Below, one piece after another: positions 1 through 23,976 of a stretch of 64,000 bases of DNA. The position numbers were made by a program, and so were the translations under genes. The stretch spans positions 16,542,001 through 16,606,000 of the forward strand of contig CM049410.1 in the NCBI GenBank assembly GCA_026929865.2, given 5' to 3'. The notes below the pieces were generated by a model, which was not told the DNA's origin, did no database searches, and saw nothing but the letters and a program-made list of their open reading frames with translations. This DNA comes from Hyperoplus lanceolatus (lineage: Eukaryota > Chordata > Actinopteri > Uranoscopiformes > Ammodytidae). How positions within the stretch are numbered: the first letter of the stretch is position 1; each line of letters starts with the position of its first letter.

Positions 1-608
1 GGTTACAGGGAAAGATGAGAAGGTGCTCTTTCCGTGTGGTTGCCCCAGGTCGTCTTCCTGGTGTATTTCCTTGGCATGATGGCTTTTCTACAATGTGTAT
101 GACATTAAAATAAAACATATGTTATGTAATATATTACATTAAAATATGTTTAAGACTAAACTTAACTTGTGCCTCATGGTGGGGGAAAGTGAGCCACTGT
201 CTCACTTTCCCCCACAGCATTTGGCTCACTTTCCCCCACCGCCACAATTTGAGAAAAAAATACCTCTCTTAGCATTTCAGGCAAATCTTCAGTTATCAGC
301 ATCACATGGTTTCATATGTTGGTAGTTCATCAACACGTATGATAGAAGTTGTTCTACATGAATACATTTGCTTTGGCACAACAGTTGATTAAGTTGACAG
401 CAAGAACATTTACTTTTACATGCAAAATACCTATTTTGGTGAAAAAAAACATGCTTACCACAGCACCATGAGGTCCTCTCTTTCAGGGCCAAGGGGAAAT
501 GAGAGGGGCTTGAAAACATATATCTCACATGACCTGAAATGTTTTCCGTTGCCTAGATACAGGAGGTGGCTCACATTACCCGATGCCTCAGATTCCCCCG
601 TTCTCCCC
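1..608. mobile_element. TA-flanked MITE-like element, copy 1 (cut by window edge)
   Basis: This stretch is nearly identical, in the same orientation, to 58908-59512. It ends with the same terminal sequence (CCGTTCTCCCC at 598-608). The complete copy at 58400-59512 shows this is the right-hand part of a ~1.1-kb element whose left end lies outside the window. It has no plausible coding capacity. It contains several repeats of a GGCTCACTTTCCCCCAC motif, two of which form a hairpin at 179-215. Confidence 0.8.
179..215. repeat. Hairpin with 15-bp perfect stem, 7-nt loop
   Basis: GTGGGGGAAAGTGAG at 179-193 pairs with CTCACTTTCCCCCAC at 201-215 around the loop CCACTGT. In copy 2 of the element (59084-59120) the loop reads ACAGTGG, the exact reverse complement. 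Confidence 0.9.
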
Positions 609-713
609 AACGTCATTATGACCATATTTGGCATGTAGAGAAAAAACAGGCTATGTCTACTAGATAGCACTGTCTCAATTCCGCCTCCCTCTCCATTTAG
701 CTTTAACTCTGAG

Positions 714-715
<2 letters not shown>

Positions 716-787
<72 letters not shown>
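716..787. repeat. (GT)n microsatellite
   Basis: An uninterrupted GT dinucleotide run of about 72 bp. The open frames across it (poly Thr-His on the other strand) are artefacts of the repeat. Confidence 0.97.
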
Positions 788-790
<3 letters not shown>

Positions 791-969
791 CAAAGGGCTA
801 GTGGTTTTCAATTCGCAGTGTTTTCATTCACTCTAGATTTTCATGCAGAGGTTCAAAATCCCTCTAAAGATTACTTTGTATAAATACAGAGGACACACAC
901 CTACCCGAGGTCCATACACACAAGCTTTTGCAGTGCACTGCTTCAAGTAAATGAAAACATGGGTCAAAG

Positions 970-1790
970 GTGCAGCCGTCAGAGACACATAACAAATCGT
1001 TGTTTACACAGCTGCCATTGAAGCTAGAGTTTATACAAAGCAACCTGTGGAACTAGTTATTTCTTACCTGGCAATATCGAGGGAGCCTTTACACAAGAAG
1101 TGCATGAAGCTTTGGAAACAGTGATGGAGTCTGATTCTGATAGGGAGCAATAGGAATCTGCCACAGACGCTGCAGGGGAGGAATACCTTACTGTGTCTGA
1201 ATCCTCCTTGGAGAGCTGGGATGTTTCCTCTGACTTTCAGAAGTGGAGAATTCACTGGGCCCTACCAACAACCATACACAGCGATATACTCCTGCAGCCA
1301 CTGGAATGGTACAGGGACCCACCTGTTACGTGTTAATGGAGAATTCAGACACAGGAAGGTTTTCCTCCCCTGCAGTGTCTGTGTCAGATTCCTATTGCTC
1401 GCTATCAGAATCAGACTCCATCACTGTTTCCAAAGCTTCATGCACTTCTTGTGTAAAGGCTCCCTCGATATTGCCAGGTAAGAAATAACTAGTTCCACAG
1501 GTTGCTTTGTATAAACTCTGGCTTCAACGGCAGCTGTGTAAACAACTCAACGATTTGTTACATGTCTCTGATGGCTGCACCATTGATGTGATTGGTGTTG
1601 GATGCTCAACTCAAAGCAGCCCCATGCCCAAGCACAAGCCTGTCCCCACACACATCCCCCAGAAGAGAAGGCAGTGTGTGTGTTGTACACCAGCAAAAAA
1701 CAACATATTCTCCACCTGTAGCAAGAGGCAATCCAATCTGCAAGGAGCACTACCAACTTGTTTGCAGCCCTGCCTCACCTGAACTGACTA
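970..1790 (+). mobile_element. piggyBac-like fold-back remnant
   Basis: Two arms, about 970-1203 and 1342-1580, are inverted copies of each other around a ~140-bp spacer, so the same Ser/Asp-rich peptide can be read from both strands. After the right arm, 1648-1790 encodes in two frames a Cys/His-rich tail (CVCC, then PICKEHYQLVC) resembling the C-terminal cysteine-rich domain of piggyBac transposases, broken by a frameshift near 1735. No DDE core is left, so this is a non-autonomous derivative. The family call rests on the short Cys/His pattern and on piggyBac-like end motifs downstream. Confidence 0.55.
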
Positions 1791-2742
1791 TTTGACACTG
1801 CACAAAAATACTAATGCCTATAAATCAATGTTGCTGCCAATCATTGACATATCCCAGGCCTAATAATAAAAATAATAAAATGTGCATGTAGTTTTTGGAA
1901 AATAGGTAATTTTTTTAATTTTTTCTCATTTAAAATACGATGGTATCATGGCCAAAACCTGGCATTTAAAGCAGGGTTAAAATCTTTAAAAAAAACAATT
2001 AAATGCTTTTATCAATAGGTCAGATAAAGGGGAAGAAAATTATATATAATTATATTTTTTTATAGCTAACTTTATAAAAAGCGCATTTTACTCATTTTAG
2101 CGGTAAGAGTGTGAGTATTTGACACTGCACAAAAAATAATAATGCCTAAAAATCAGTGTTGCTACAAATGACTGTTTTTTTCATCTAAAATACGATGGTA
2201 TCATGACCAAAACCTGGCATTTAAAGGGTTAAAATCTTTAAAAATTCATGAATATTTCATATCAATAGTTAGGTCAGATGTAGGGGGGAAAAATTGGCTA
2301 AAGAAAAGTAGAAGAAAATATAATGTATAATATTTTTTATAGCTACCTTTATGAAAAGCACATTTTACACGCTTAGCGGTGCGAGTGTGAGTATTTGACA
2401 CTGCACAAAAAATAATAATGCCTAAAAATCAGTGTTACTGCTAATGATTGACATATCCCAGGCCTAATAATTCAACACACACAAAAAAAATTGAATGTAA
2501 TTTTTTTTTTAAATATTAAATTTTTTCAGTTTTTTTCATCTAAAATACGATGGTATTATGAACAAAACCTGGCATTTAAAGGGTTAAAATCTTTAAAAAA
2601 CCATGAATATTTTATATCAATAGTTAGGCCAGATGTAGGGGAAAACATTGGCAAAAAAAGTAGACGAAAATATAATGTATAATATTTTTTTATAGCTACC
2701 TCTATGAAAAGCACATTTTACGTGCTTAGCGGTACTAGTGTG
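1791..2742. repeat. Three tandem ~280-330 bp units of piggyBac-like 3' end
   Basis: Units start with TTTGACACTGCACAAAAA at about 1791, 2118 and 2394. Each contains a TACGATGGTATCATG segment, a GGCATTTAAAGGGTTAAAAT segment and an AGCGGT-rich end. The TTAAAGGG/CCCTTTAA string resembles piggyBac termini next to their TTAA target. The units diverge by small indels. Confidence 0.6.
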
Positions 2743-3089
2743 CATAATTTTATAACAGGCCCAGTTAAGACACAAACGATGCATCTTTGCTATCGTTGTA
2801 ACAGAAGATAAGTCCTCCAACTAATAACTGCACTGTGTAAGAGTGAAGTTATTGGAATATTTTTTGTCCGTCTACAAGTTGCCCTTTATAGACGGTCCCT
2901 GTGCTCAAGTCGTCTCACAGCCCGCTGCACTTATAGAGCAATGTTGTTGGTCAATCTTAGAGTACGTCTGCTTTGAATAAAAATAATATATTTCTAACTT
3001 TACCACAGTCTGGAACTCTCAAGTTTATTCTCAACTTTTTTGGGCTCTTTTTTTGTCCAATGCAACTGGTGTGTTTTGTCTCCCTGCAG
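2743..3089. other. Sequence before hsd17b14 exon, nothing recognised
   Basis: No conserved coding sequence, repeat or RNA gene seen. The glycine-rich nucleotide-binding exon expected at the start of hsd17b14 is not here. Confidence 0.6.
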
Positions 3090-6043
3090 AAATTGATTGC
3101 CGTCACTGTGGAACATTACGGACAGATTGACTGTCTGGTAAACAACGCAGGATGGCGTGAGTCTAACAGCAGATGTTATATGACGCTGATGATGAGGAGG
3201 TCATGAGGATGCTTTTAGTAGTGCTGACTTACCCTGTGTTCCAATACCCATATTTATCTGCGTTTAAGTATGTTAGAAAAATATTTAGGTTGTCCCAAAT
3301 CTTGTGGTGCGCTTATGGTGTAGGCTAGTGGTTAGAGTATCCGTCCCTAGAAGATCAGTCCTCAGAAGCAGCAGAACACAGGTTCTAGTCCGGCCTGTGG
3401 TCGTGTTCTTCATGTCATTCTCCTATCTGCCCCACTTCACCTATGTCTCTCCAAAATGTCTAATAAAAGCAACAAAAATGCCCAAGAAATAATAATGAAT
3501 AATAATAAAAAATAAAAATAAAAAGTATGTTCCATTTGTATGCCTAGTGCATGCGAAATAGCTGCTTTATATAATCAGCAGTAGTATGTAGAATATAAAA
3601 AAGGAAAGAGTATGCAATTTGGAACGCAGTCTTAATTCTTCTCTCTGCCCCCCGTCTCTCTCTATCTCTTCAGACCCTCCTCATAAACCCACTGATGACA
3701 CCACCGCCAATGAGTTCATGGACCTGCTGAATCTGAACCTCATCAGCTACTTCTTGGCTTCCAAAGTAAAGTTTTTTAAAGTAGTTTATAACTTTCCTCC
3801 ATACATGTTGACCTATATGGGAGCAAATAACTGTTGGAAGGACTGAAACTGTATCTACTACTGAATAGTTTTATTTATTGTTTGGGGCTTTTTATGCCTT
3901 TATTAAACAAGGACAGCAGAGAGACAGATGTAAACCCCATTATAGGTTATAGTAAATTTAAATATTTTACTGTGAAAACAGTTTTACTTTCAAATTAAAA
4001 CTTAAACTTTTATTGTTTCTTTTCAGGTCTAAAACTGTTGATTCGAAAAACCCAAATTCAATATGATAACTTTTGATCAATCGATATAACTCGTCCTTTC
4101 AATCAGGTCAAGAGAAAAAATACTGAACAACTAATTTATTTAACAATTTCAAAGACTGGAATTCAATCCATTACATTACAACCATACATTGTAATGCTTT
4201 AAATTCAGTGGTATTTCATGTCCAACATTAAGTATTCAGTAGTAAAGTTCTCAGCTGCTCACAAAATCGTTGCCTCCATTGACCTCCTGCATGCACTCAT
4301 TAACATATTGTATGAGTGCTTGCAGGAGATCTTTGAAGTCATGGGAGATCTCACTCTGTCTCACTCTGTCTGCAGTATGCGTTGCCGTACCTACGACAGC
4401 GCCAGGGAAACATTATTAACGTGTCCAGTCTGGTGGGAAGCATTGGGCAGAAAGACGCTGCACCATATGTGGCCACAAAGGTGAGTAATGTAACTTTATT
4501 TGAACAGGGACAATGTACAAACTAAACATTAGCCTTATTTAGGGCAAGGAGAGATGTATTGTACTAGGTTTTAGCAAATTGCTATTTTCAACTGTAGTCT
4601 TGTGTTAATAGTTTACATGAAGATAAGATAAACTTAAAAGTCCCAAAGTTAAATTTTCTTGGTCAAAAGTTTTGAATAAAACAGCTGCTTACAAACAATA
4701 CTTAATCAATACAGTACATAACAATAGACAGTACATTTCAATAAAATGCATGATAGTACCTGACTGACATTACAACATATACTGTGTGACATGGCAGATA
4801 TGTTGAAACTTTGGACTGTTTTAGGGTATTTAAAAAAACTGCCTTTATACACAAGCATTCATGTAAAGGGCTACCCCCTTTCTGATGTATGTTTTTGTAT
4901 TGTAATTCCTGTTTATTTATTTTAATTTTTTTGTTCATGTATTTGCACATGCGTGTTTTAAGCACTTTGTAACTGCCTGTTTTTGAAAGTGCTATAAATA
5001 AAGTTTTACTTACTGACTTACTTACAATCAATGTATTTGAAGGAAAGGAAAAATAAAATGAAATCGTCCACCTGGTAGAGAGGAGATTGCACAAGCCATG
5101 TGATAAGAGAGTATTGCATGATCCCTATTGTGCAATAAATTACACATAATAAAAAGAATTGCACCTGATAAAAGAATGCAAAGGAATAAAGTCCACCACA
5201 TCTCATTGTTGAAGAGAAAAATAAATAATTCTGTCATGTAATCTTTTCTCCACAAGGGGGCGATCATTGCTATGACAAAGGCAATGGCTGTGGACGAGAG
5301 CAGCCACAATGTCAGGGTGAACTGGTGAGTTTATTATTTTGTGTGTCTGGTTTCAGTCACTGATTTCTCTCAGACCATGTTGTAATCAAAGGTGCAGTGT
5401 GAATATTTGGGCGATTCAGATTCACTTTAATCGATTTCTTACAATCCCTAGTTTATTGATTAAGTGTTAAGTGTTAAGTGCAATATTTCCTTGCAGAGAA
5501 TAGCATGAAATTTAAACACTCAAAGTAAATTCACAATCCACTAAAAATTGTTTTAAAGTAAAAGTACTTTGTTAGTTTGCACCACTGCTTATAACAAATT
5601 AAAAACAACCCATGACATTAACTCATTCTGACAATACTGACAGAATATATGTCCAGGAGTTGATAACTTTGTGTGACAAACTGTAAAATAATCCGAAAAT
5701 ACAATATACTTAAAAAAAATTCTAATAGAAAACAAGCAATACACATCTGAATAAAAAATGTATTCAATAGAAATCTGTAATTTTCTTGATAAGTTTTCTC
5801 TTACAGAATTATAACAACATTATTAAATAAAGTTCTACCTTATCTTAAAGTACCTTAAGAGAAATTGTGACAACTACTTATCTGACTATAAATCTAACCG
5901 TACTCTCTCTTGCCTAATAAAACTTTATTGCAGCATGTCTCCTGGTAACGTTATGACGCCTCTGTGGGAAGAGTTAGCAGCTCAGACGCCCGATGCAGTA
6001 GCAGCCATTAAAACTGGAGAGGGTTGTCAGGCAAGTTCTTTGT

Positions 6044-6123
<80 letters not shown>

Positions 6124-7042
6124 CACACACACAGGGCCACAGAGATGAGGAGCAGCTTTTTTTTGGGTTCATTGGGAAAATAAATACAAACCAGTTAACA
6201 TAGATGTCTATAAAAAAACATATTTTTTTGTTTCATTTTGACAAAAAGTGTTTTTGACAACATGCCTTCTCTAGAATCGCTGACTCCACCATTGAGGACA
6301 TTAAGGACTTAAATGTCCATAATCATACCAGAGGGTTAATCAATAACAGTAAACTGGTACTTCCTGATTTTCATGAACTTTTGGTTTCTGCAGCAGCTAA
6401 ACTTGAACACCATTAAAACCCAAGTAAAAAACCACTGTGTTTCACTGTAAATCACATTAAGTTCCCATATCATTGTTGTGTTAACGTAGTTTTTGGTTGT
6501 TTTCTTGCCATACAAATTATAGCTTTTTTTCCATCCCTGGAGCACACAGGGTAAAACAATGACTGTGGTCATTTAGAGTCTTGGCTTGCTCTTCATTACT
6601 CATAGGGGAAGGACAGTGTGATGTTACATGTCATTATTAATACATTTTGAGACATTTATTCAACACCATCACAATTTATGTTATTTTTACACATTTAAAC
6701 TTTCCTCTGTTTTCACTTTTATAGGTGTTGCCAGTTTTTTTTTTATTCATCACATCGTTATTAAAGGAGGAACTGAGTATATATATATTTTTACACTTTC
6801 TTTCTTCTAGATTGTCCATGTGCAAAACAATATTAAGCCTACGTTGCATTAGGAAGTTTGTTGTTTTTCCTAGTTGTGTGTTGACTGATTTTAAATCAGT
6901 GAACCTTCAATTTCTTGCAAAATATTAAACTTATTATAAACTTACAAGACTTATTTTATTGGGAACATAGTTAAGAGCCAGTATTCCTTCTTTTGCAGTG
7001 CAATAACTATGTAGCAACTGTGGGAACACCTGCATGAGTAGT

Positions 7043-7088
<46 letters not shown>

Positions 7089-7323
7089 ACACAGATGAAC
7101 ACAAGGTGCAACCATGAAAGCATGCTGATGTAGACTGAACTTGAATGACTAAATAACAGGTTTTCTTCCCTAACAGCTGCTGGGTCGTATGGGTACTGAG
7201 GCTGAGTCTGGTCTGGCCGCATTGTATCTCGCCGCGGACGCAACGTTCTGCACCGGAATCGATTTGTTGCTTAGCGGAGGAGCTGAACTCAACTATGGAT
7301 ACAAGAGTCAGATCCCATCCTAA
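3090..7323 (+). CDS. hsd17b14: 17-beta-hydroxysteroid dehydrogenase 14, C-terminal six exons (partial)
   Basis: A short-chain dehydrogenase/reductase of the HSD17B14 (DHRS10) type, which uses NAD+ to oxidise hydroxysteroids and other alcohols in the cytosol. Exons: 3090-3156, 3674-3765, 4376-4480, 5257-5324, 5934-6030, 7177-7323 (TAA). Visible family motifs are LVNNAG after the cofactor domain, INVSSLVGS carrying the catalytic Ser, YVATK (YxxxK catalytic pair), [14 protein letters not shown], and LGRMG...GGAELNYGY at the C-terminus. These six exons give about 191 codons; the human protein has 270, so roughly 75-80 N-terminal residues with the TGxxxGIG loop are missing and probably lie left of the window. 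The fifth intron has a GC donor (CAG|GCAAGT at 6031). AATAAA lies at 7369-7374. In human HSD17B14 is next to BCAT2, as here. Confidence 0.92.
3234..3629. mobile_element. hAT-like MITE with CTGCGTTCC ends, split by a SINE
   Basis: Left end CTGTGTTCCAATACCCATA and right end TATGCAATTTGGAACGCAG are inverted. Similar copies occur at 21112-21494 and 23579-23894. This copy, in an hsd17b14 intron, carries a tRNA-derived SINE (3312-3510). Confidence 0.7.
3312..3510 (+). mobile_element. tRNA-derived SINE
   Basis: Shows an A-box-like TAGGCTAGTGGTTAGAG and a B-box-like GGTTCTAGTCC at tRNA spacing, then a fish SINE body ending in TCTAATAAAAGCAAC and an A/T-rich tail. It sits inside the 3234-3629 MITE and so is younger. 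Confidence 0.7.
4860..5030 (+). mobile_element. LINE/SINE 3' tail fragment
   Basis: Ends GTGCTATAAATAAAGTTTTA followed by CTTA-type short repeats, the usual 3' terminus of fish L2/RTE-type retroposons. No coding part. Confidence 0.45.
6047..6120. repeat. (TC)n microsatellite
   Basis: Runs from 16 nt downstream of the GC splice donor of hsd17b14 and is followed by a short CA run. Confidence 0.97.
6236..6300. mobile_element. Fragment of the GGTGGAGTCAGCGATTCT MITE
   Basis: Matches the right end of the palindromic MITE seen more completely at 15633-15992, 16995-17314 and 32393-32676 (AGAATCGCTGACTCCACC). Confidence 0.6.
7045..7092. repeat. (AC)n microsatellite
   Basis: AC dinucleotide run with one interruption near 7083, in the last hsd17b14 intron. 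Confidence 0.95.
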
Positions 7324-7368
7324 CTGACCAATCTCCATAGTCTATTTTGAACATGGAACAGCTGCTTT

Positions 7369-7374
7369 AATAAA
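7369..7374 (+). terminator. Polyadenylation signal of hsd17b14
   Basis: AATAAA 46 nt after the stop codon, implying a short 3' UTR. Confidence 0.7.
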
Positions 7375-8409
7375 TGCATTTTACACATATTCAAGTGTTT
7401 TGAATTGACGTACATTTTCCAGTTGTGCAGACAGAGGAAAAGCAGAACATTTGAGAGCTTGAATGTTGAAAAATAATAATAGATAATAGAAAAAAATAGA
7501 CTCTGGACTGACCACCTTTTTTTTATCAATAATTATGTGTTTTTGGTCAAAATAACACAAAAATATATGCAATGTACATTAAAGAACCACCTTATTCACT
7601 GATATAAGTTGTGCATTGATTTAAAAAAAGAAACTCATGTTTTTGTTTACAAAAAAAAAATCCAAAGAGAATTTCTAGAAATGTTTACTATTGTATGGTG
7701 TTTCAATTTAGGTTTCTTTGTTCATCCCAATGGTTGAAAGAAATAACATAAAAAAAATGTTTTGCTTATGATCTTTGAATTCAGTTAGAGCAAATACATG
7801 AGGTTTTTTAAATTATCAAATAAAATGCTTCCATTTGTTTCCATTTAAGTCAGCTCATAGTTTAGTAGTCAGTTTTGGCTCCTGTGTAAGACCTGTATCA
7901 CGCCCCACTGCTCCACCAATCAGCATCCACATCTTTGAACTCTAATAACCTCCCCCTGTGAGCTTGCTCCTGTATGTCTACCAAATCAGCTGTTACGTTT
8001 TTGTCACGCCTCCAATGATTTCTTTGAATTCATTTATGCTGCATAATGAACTGGTCATTGTAACCATGATCCAACACTATTAAAGTGATTTTTTTTTTCT
8101 GTCTTTTATTTCCCTGTTACATTATTGTGTCTCTTTGAAGAAAAGCCTAACATATGTTTAGTAATTAAGCCAGTGTTTTAAGTATTCACAAACTGTTTGT
8201 AAGCGGTGTTACAGCAGCTAGATCAAGTGTTTCAGTTAAAGGGTTATTATCCAGAAAGCTATTCTATATGTGGGAGGTCAGGTCTCTGTCTTCGCTTCAG
8301 ATGAGCGGCGTGTCGTATTTCAAAGCGGAACTCAAGTTGACTTTGAGCTGAGTGTTTGTTTCCACACGGACAGATAAGGGTCGTATTTTATCGTGGTTAC
8401 GTAGTGGAG
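7375..8409. other. Intergenic, hsd17b14 to bcat2
   Basis: AT-rich without recognisable coding sequence. GC content rises over the last ~150 bp before the bcat2 start, consistent with its promoter and 5' UTR; no TATA box was identified. Confidence 0.5.
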
Positions 8410-20467
<12,058 letters not shown>

Positions 20468-22976
20468 ACGGCCGCAATTGCACTTGCCAGTTGTATCAAC
20501 AGTTAATCCCATTATTCCAGTTTTGGACGACCAGCAGCTCCCTCCAACCCAAACCTCCTACCCTCCTCATCTCAAAACACTAATGCACTCCTGCTTACTT
20601 AACCAGTCCAGGAGACGGGTGCCTCTCTCTCCTCGGGCAACTTTTACACTCCAACTGTTACTGTGAAGATGCTCACAGGAACAATGGTCAGTGGTTGGAA
20701 CATAGCGGCTGGCTTGGGAAAGCAATATTAACAACAATACGCAATGTTTTGACTTGACGCAAGAAGCAGCCATATGATAGAAGTAGATCAAAGATGAGAC
20801 GTGCCCGTAGGTAACAAGAGTGCATCCAAATCTCTGTAGAACTCAAACTCTGTTAAAGTATTTGTCCTGATATTCACTTTGGATTCCTTTCTTGTGAGGA
20901 CAATGCTTAAAGTTAAGAGCACAAAAGATTCATTGCATTATGGCATAAAGAAAAAGAAAAGGCACAAACTGACATATTTTAGATATAGAATGTGGAATAT
21001 TTGCAATACTAAAGCAGCTACAATATGTGGTGTGTAAAGGTACTGTTTCTCATCAGCAAATGTATTAAGAGAAAAATATATTTCACAAGAAAAAACCGTG
21101 GTTGCGTTCCGAATCGCATACTTTCTACTATATAGTATGTAGAAAAAAGATTTAGGATGTCCCGATTCTTGTGGCCAGATGTAGGATGGTTAGAAGTACC
21201 CGGATGCCCTACTTCATGCGGCCAAGATTGTTAGTGTTGAAAACTGCATCCTATTTGGGCGATTCTGACCCACAATCCAGTGCGCACGTGAAGTGACGTC
21301 ACATCGACGAAGCCTCCATATGAAAACAAACAGGGATGCGACGGATATAAAAGCAAGAGGCAAGATGTTATGATGAAATAAGAGAGTAAAGTATGTCCCA
21401 ATAGTATGCCTACTGCATCCTAACTAGATTCTTTTTATCGTCGGATGTAGTATGTAGAATAGAAAAAAGAAAGAGTATGCGATTCGGAACGCAACTCGTA
21501 TATATTAACAATAACCCGTACTACTTCCTGCGACAACCTGTGTTGTTTCCTCCAAACTGTTTTTAACCGTTAACGTGTGTGAGTAGTGCCTGTAAACGCA
21601 TCATAGGAATTGTGTTCTGTTTCTGTCGTGGTAATTGATGAATCTGAGAGAGTACTGCCGTAGTTTTTAAATGGGGCCACGTCACTTTGACACCTCGGAG
21701 TTTGCACTGACCTTTATGTTTTAATATCAGTAATGAATCTAAGTGTGATTCAGCTTTTCAAAGAGAGGGAATAACTCGAAAGGTTTTGTTTTTAAAAGTT
21801 TGTTGGTTTTCGTTTGTTTTTGCACAAACACTGAACGACTGAGATTAAAACGGCGACGAGGTCGGAGTGAACCTGAGCACGCACAAACGTTAGGGACGAC
21901 AGACGCTGTAGCAGACCTGTTGGATGCACTAGTTTGTGTGTAATCATGGCAACAAATGTTTAGCAACAAATAGATTGTGTTGTTATTTTAGAAGTTTTTA
22001 AATTATATTTATCTTCTAGTTTTGATGTGAAATTAGGGCCGACTGTCTTCCCGAGTACTTGACATGTGTCACCAGTGTTTTGCTGTATTCTTACCTTCAT
22101 TTCCTTTACCCCTCTCTGGTTTTTCCACTTGTTTGAATGTATTTCATTTTGAAGTGTTTACACACATACTGTAAACCTGCCCTACTTCCCCCATTCTCTG
22201 TCTAAGTGCCTGAACTCAGTCTGTCAACATCTGTGGATCTTCAGCTGCTGTTTTTCTCTTTTTCTGTGTTGAGTTTGTGCACTAGGGGATGTAGCTGGAC
22301 TCTTTTAAGGAATGTAAGTTTAGTTTTTAATTTTGTTTTTTAAATGTCCTGTTACTTTTACTCTGCTGTTATGTTTTTACAATACACCTAAACTGAGTTC
22401 ACTCTGTTCTTTCTTTACTTCATTTATTTCACTTAAATTCAATGGTAGTTTTAATTGTGTATCTTTTGAGAAATGAACACTAACAAAAAAGCATTTTTCT
22501 TTCAACTTTTCAAATTGAACATTAGGATAAATCACCTCAAATAAAAATATTTCAAGAGTTTGTTTCCCATTATATTCACTGTCAGAAAAAAGTAGAAATA
22601 TACAGCCACACTATTGTACAACATGGTTATTTATTGGACCTCAAGGTGCCAAAGTGAACATGAGTTTTTGAGGGCAAATTCTTTCTTTTTTTAAATGTTA
22701 AGGTAAATCAAGAGATGTTGTTTGTTAGTTCACATACAAAACACAGTTAGTAAAATAGTAATTTTACTCTAAAATGTTAAAAAAAAATTGTCATTTCATC
22801 AATTTATTTGCATTAAGCAACAAATGGAATAAGTGATAATAATGTGCACAAGAAGGTTATATACATTTGCATGTAATAAGAGTTGGAGTTTTACAAGCAG
22901 AAGAAAATACAAATTACTTTTTTACATTAGTGAGGTTATTGCACAAGTTCATATCTTCCACCACAAGAGGTTAAAG
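20468..22976. other. bcat2 3' UTR and convergent intergenic region
   Basis: Contains the MITE at 21112-21494. No other coding sequence was recognised. A candidate AATAAA is at 22540-22545, but the true bcat2 3' end cannot be placed from sequence alone. Confidence 0.5.
21112..21494. mobile_element. hAT-like MITE with TGCGTTCC ends
   Basis: Left TTGCGTTCCGAATCGCATAC, right GTATGCGATTCGGAACGCAA: perfect inverted ends. Shares the GTATGTAGAATAGAAAAAAG interior with the copies at 3234 and 23579. Confidence 0.85.
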
Positions 22977-23555
22977 CAGTGCTTCTCAAATGGTGGAGCG
23001 CGCCATTTTTAATTTTTTTTTGTGCTAGCAAGGCGATGTGTGCTTGTGTATGGTCATATCCGTGCGAAAGGCCGCGATTTGCAGTAAATAAATGTCCACA
23101 TGTATCTCTGTAGGCTATTTAAAAATAAATCAAGCAAGTAGACTAACAATAACATTAATTAATTATTGGTTATCGCATCACAGAAGGCCTATTGGCCTAT
23201 AATAATAAAAAAAACACCACCTTAACTATGCAAACCTCAGTGAATCATTTGCTCGTTTCTCTGTCCTGAGATTCACACAGACTGAGCAGTCTTGTTTAAA
23301 TGTTACAAATTGAGCTAATAAACTGAATTTTTAATTTTTTTGCTGCAGAAGTTATCTCAGCTAATTTTTGTTATCTAATTTGATAATAAGGTGATTGTAT
23401 GCAGAATGCTCGTGCCAGAAACTCATACAGTGGTTTTGTACAGATAAACAAATAAATATTAGCAGGTTCTCAATAGTATTTCAATTTAGGGGGGGCGCGA
23501 AAAAAAGTCTGTCCCCTGGGGGGGGGGCATGACAGAAAATAATTGAAAACCACTG
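22977..23555. mobile_element. hAT MITE with perfect 8-bp target duplication
   Basis: Ends CAGTGCTTCTCAAATGG and TTGAAAACCACTG are hAT-type (consensus CAGTGGTTCTCAA). The flanks GGTTAAAG at 22969-22976 and 23556-23563 are an exact 8-bp duplication. No transposase frame. Confidence 0.92.
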
Positions 23556-23578
23556 GGTTAAAGGATAAAATACTACTA

Positions 23579-23894
23579 CTGCGTTCCAATACCCATACTT
23601 AGCTACTATTAAGTATGATAGAAAATGTAGGTTTTACTAATACATGTGGTCAGATGCAGAATGCTCAAATATACCCCGGATGTCCTACTACATCCGGTCG
23701 GGATTTTTAGAGTTTGAACACAGCATGCCTTTTTGGCGATTCTTACCCACAAGTTCCGCCACATCCACACATTTACTAATAAAAAGAATGTCCCAATTGT
23801 ATGCATACTACTGCATGCTAACTACATGCTTTTTTATGATCAGCTGTAATATGTAGAATAGTCAAAAAGAAAGAGTATGCGATTTGGAACGCAG
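23579..23894. mobile_element. hAT-like MITE with CTGCGTTCC ends
   Basis: CTGCGTTCCAATACCCATAC at the left and GCGATTTGGAACGCAG at the right. It abuts the 3' end of ifi35. Confidence 0.8.
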
Positions 23895-23903
23895 GAAACA
23901 TGT

Positions 23904-23909
23904 TTTATT
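23904..23909 (-). terminator. Polyadenylation signal of ifi35
   Basis: AATAAA on the - strand, 68 nt beyond the stop codon and about 10 nt before a MITE. Confidence 0.6.
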
Positions 23910-23976
23910 TTAATAGGGCACATTCATTTCCTAAACCGGGCATTTTTTTTTAGCAGCAGTGATAAATCCAAAAAGG

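Noticed and set aside
1064..1481. Two similar open frames on opposite strands as separate genes
   Set aside because: They are the two arms of one palindrome from a transposon remnant.
1791..2742. CRISPR-like or satellite array
   Set aside because: Only three units of ~300 bp with indels and transposon-end motifs; CRISPR does not occur in vertebrate genomes.
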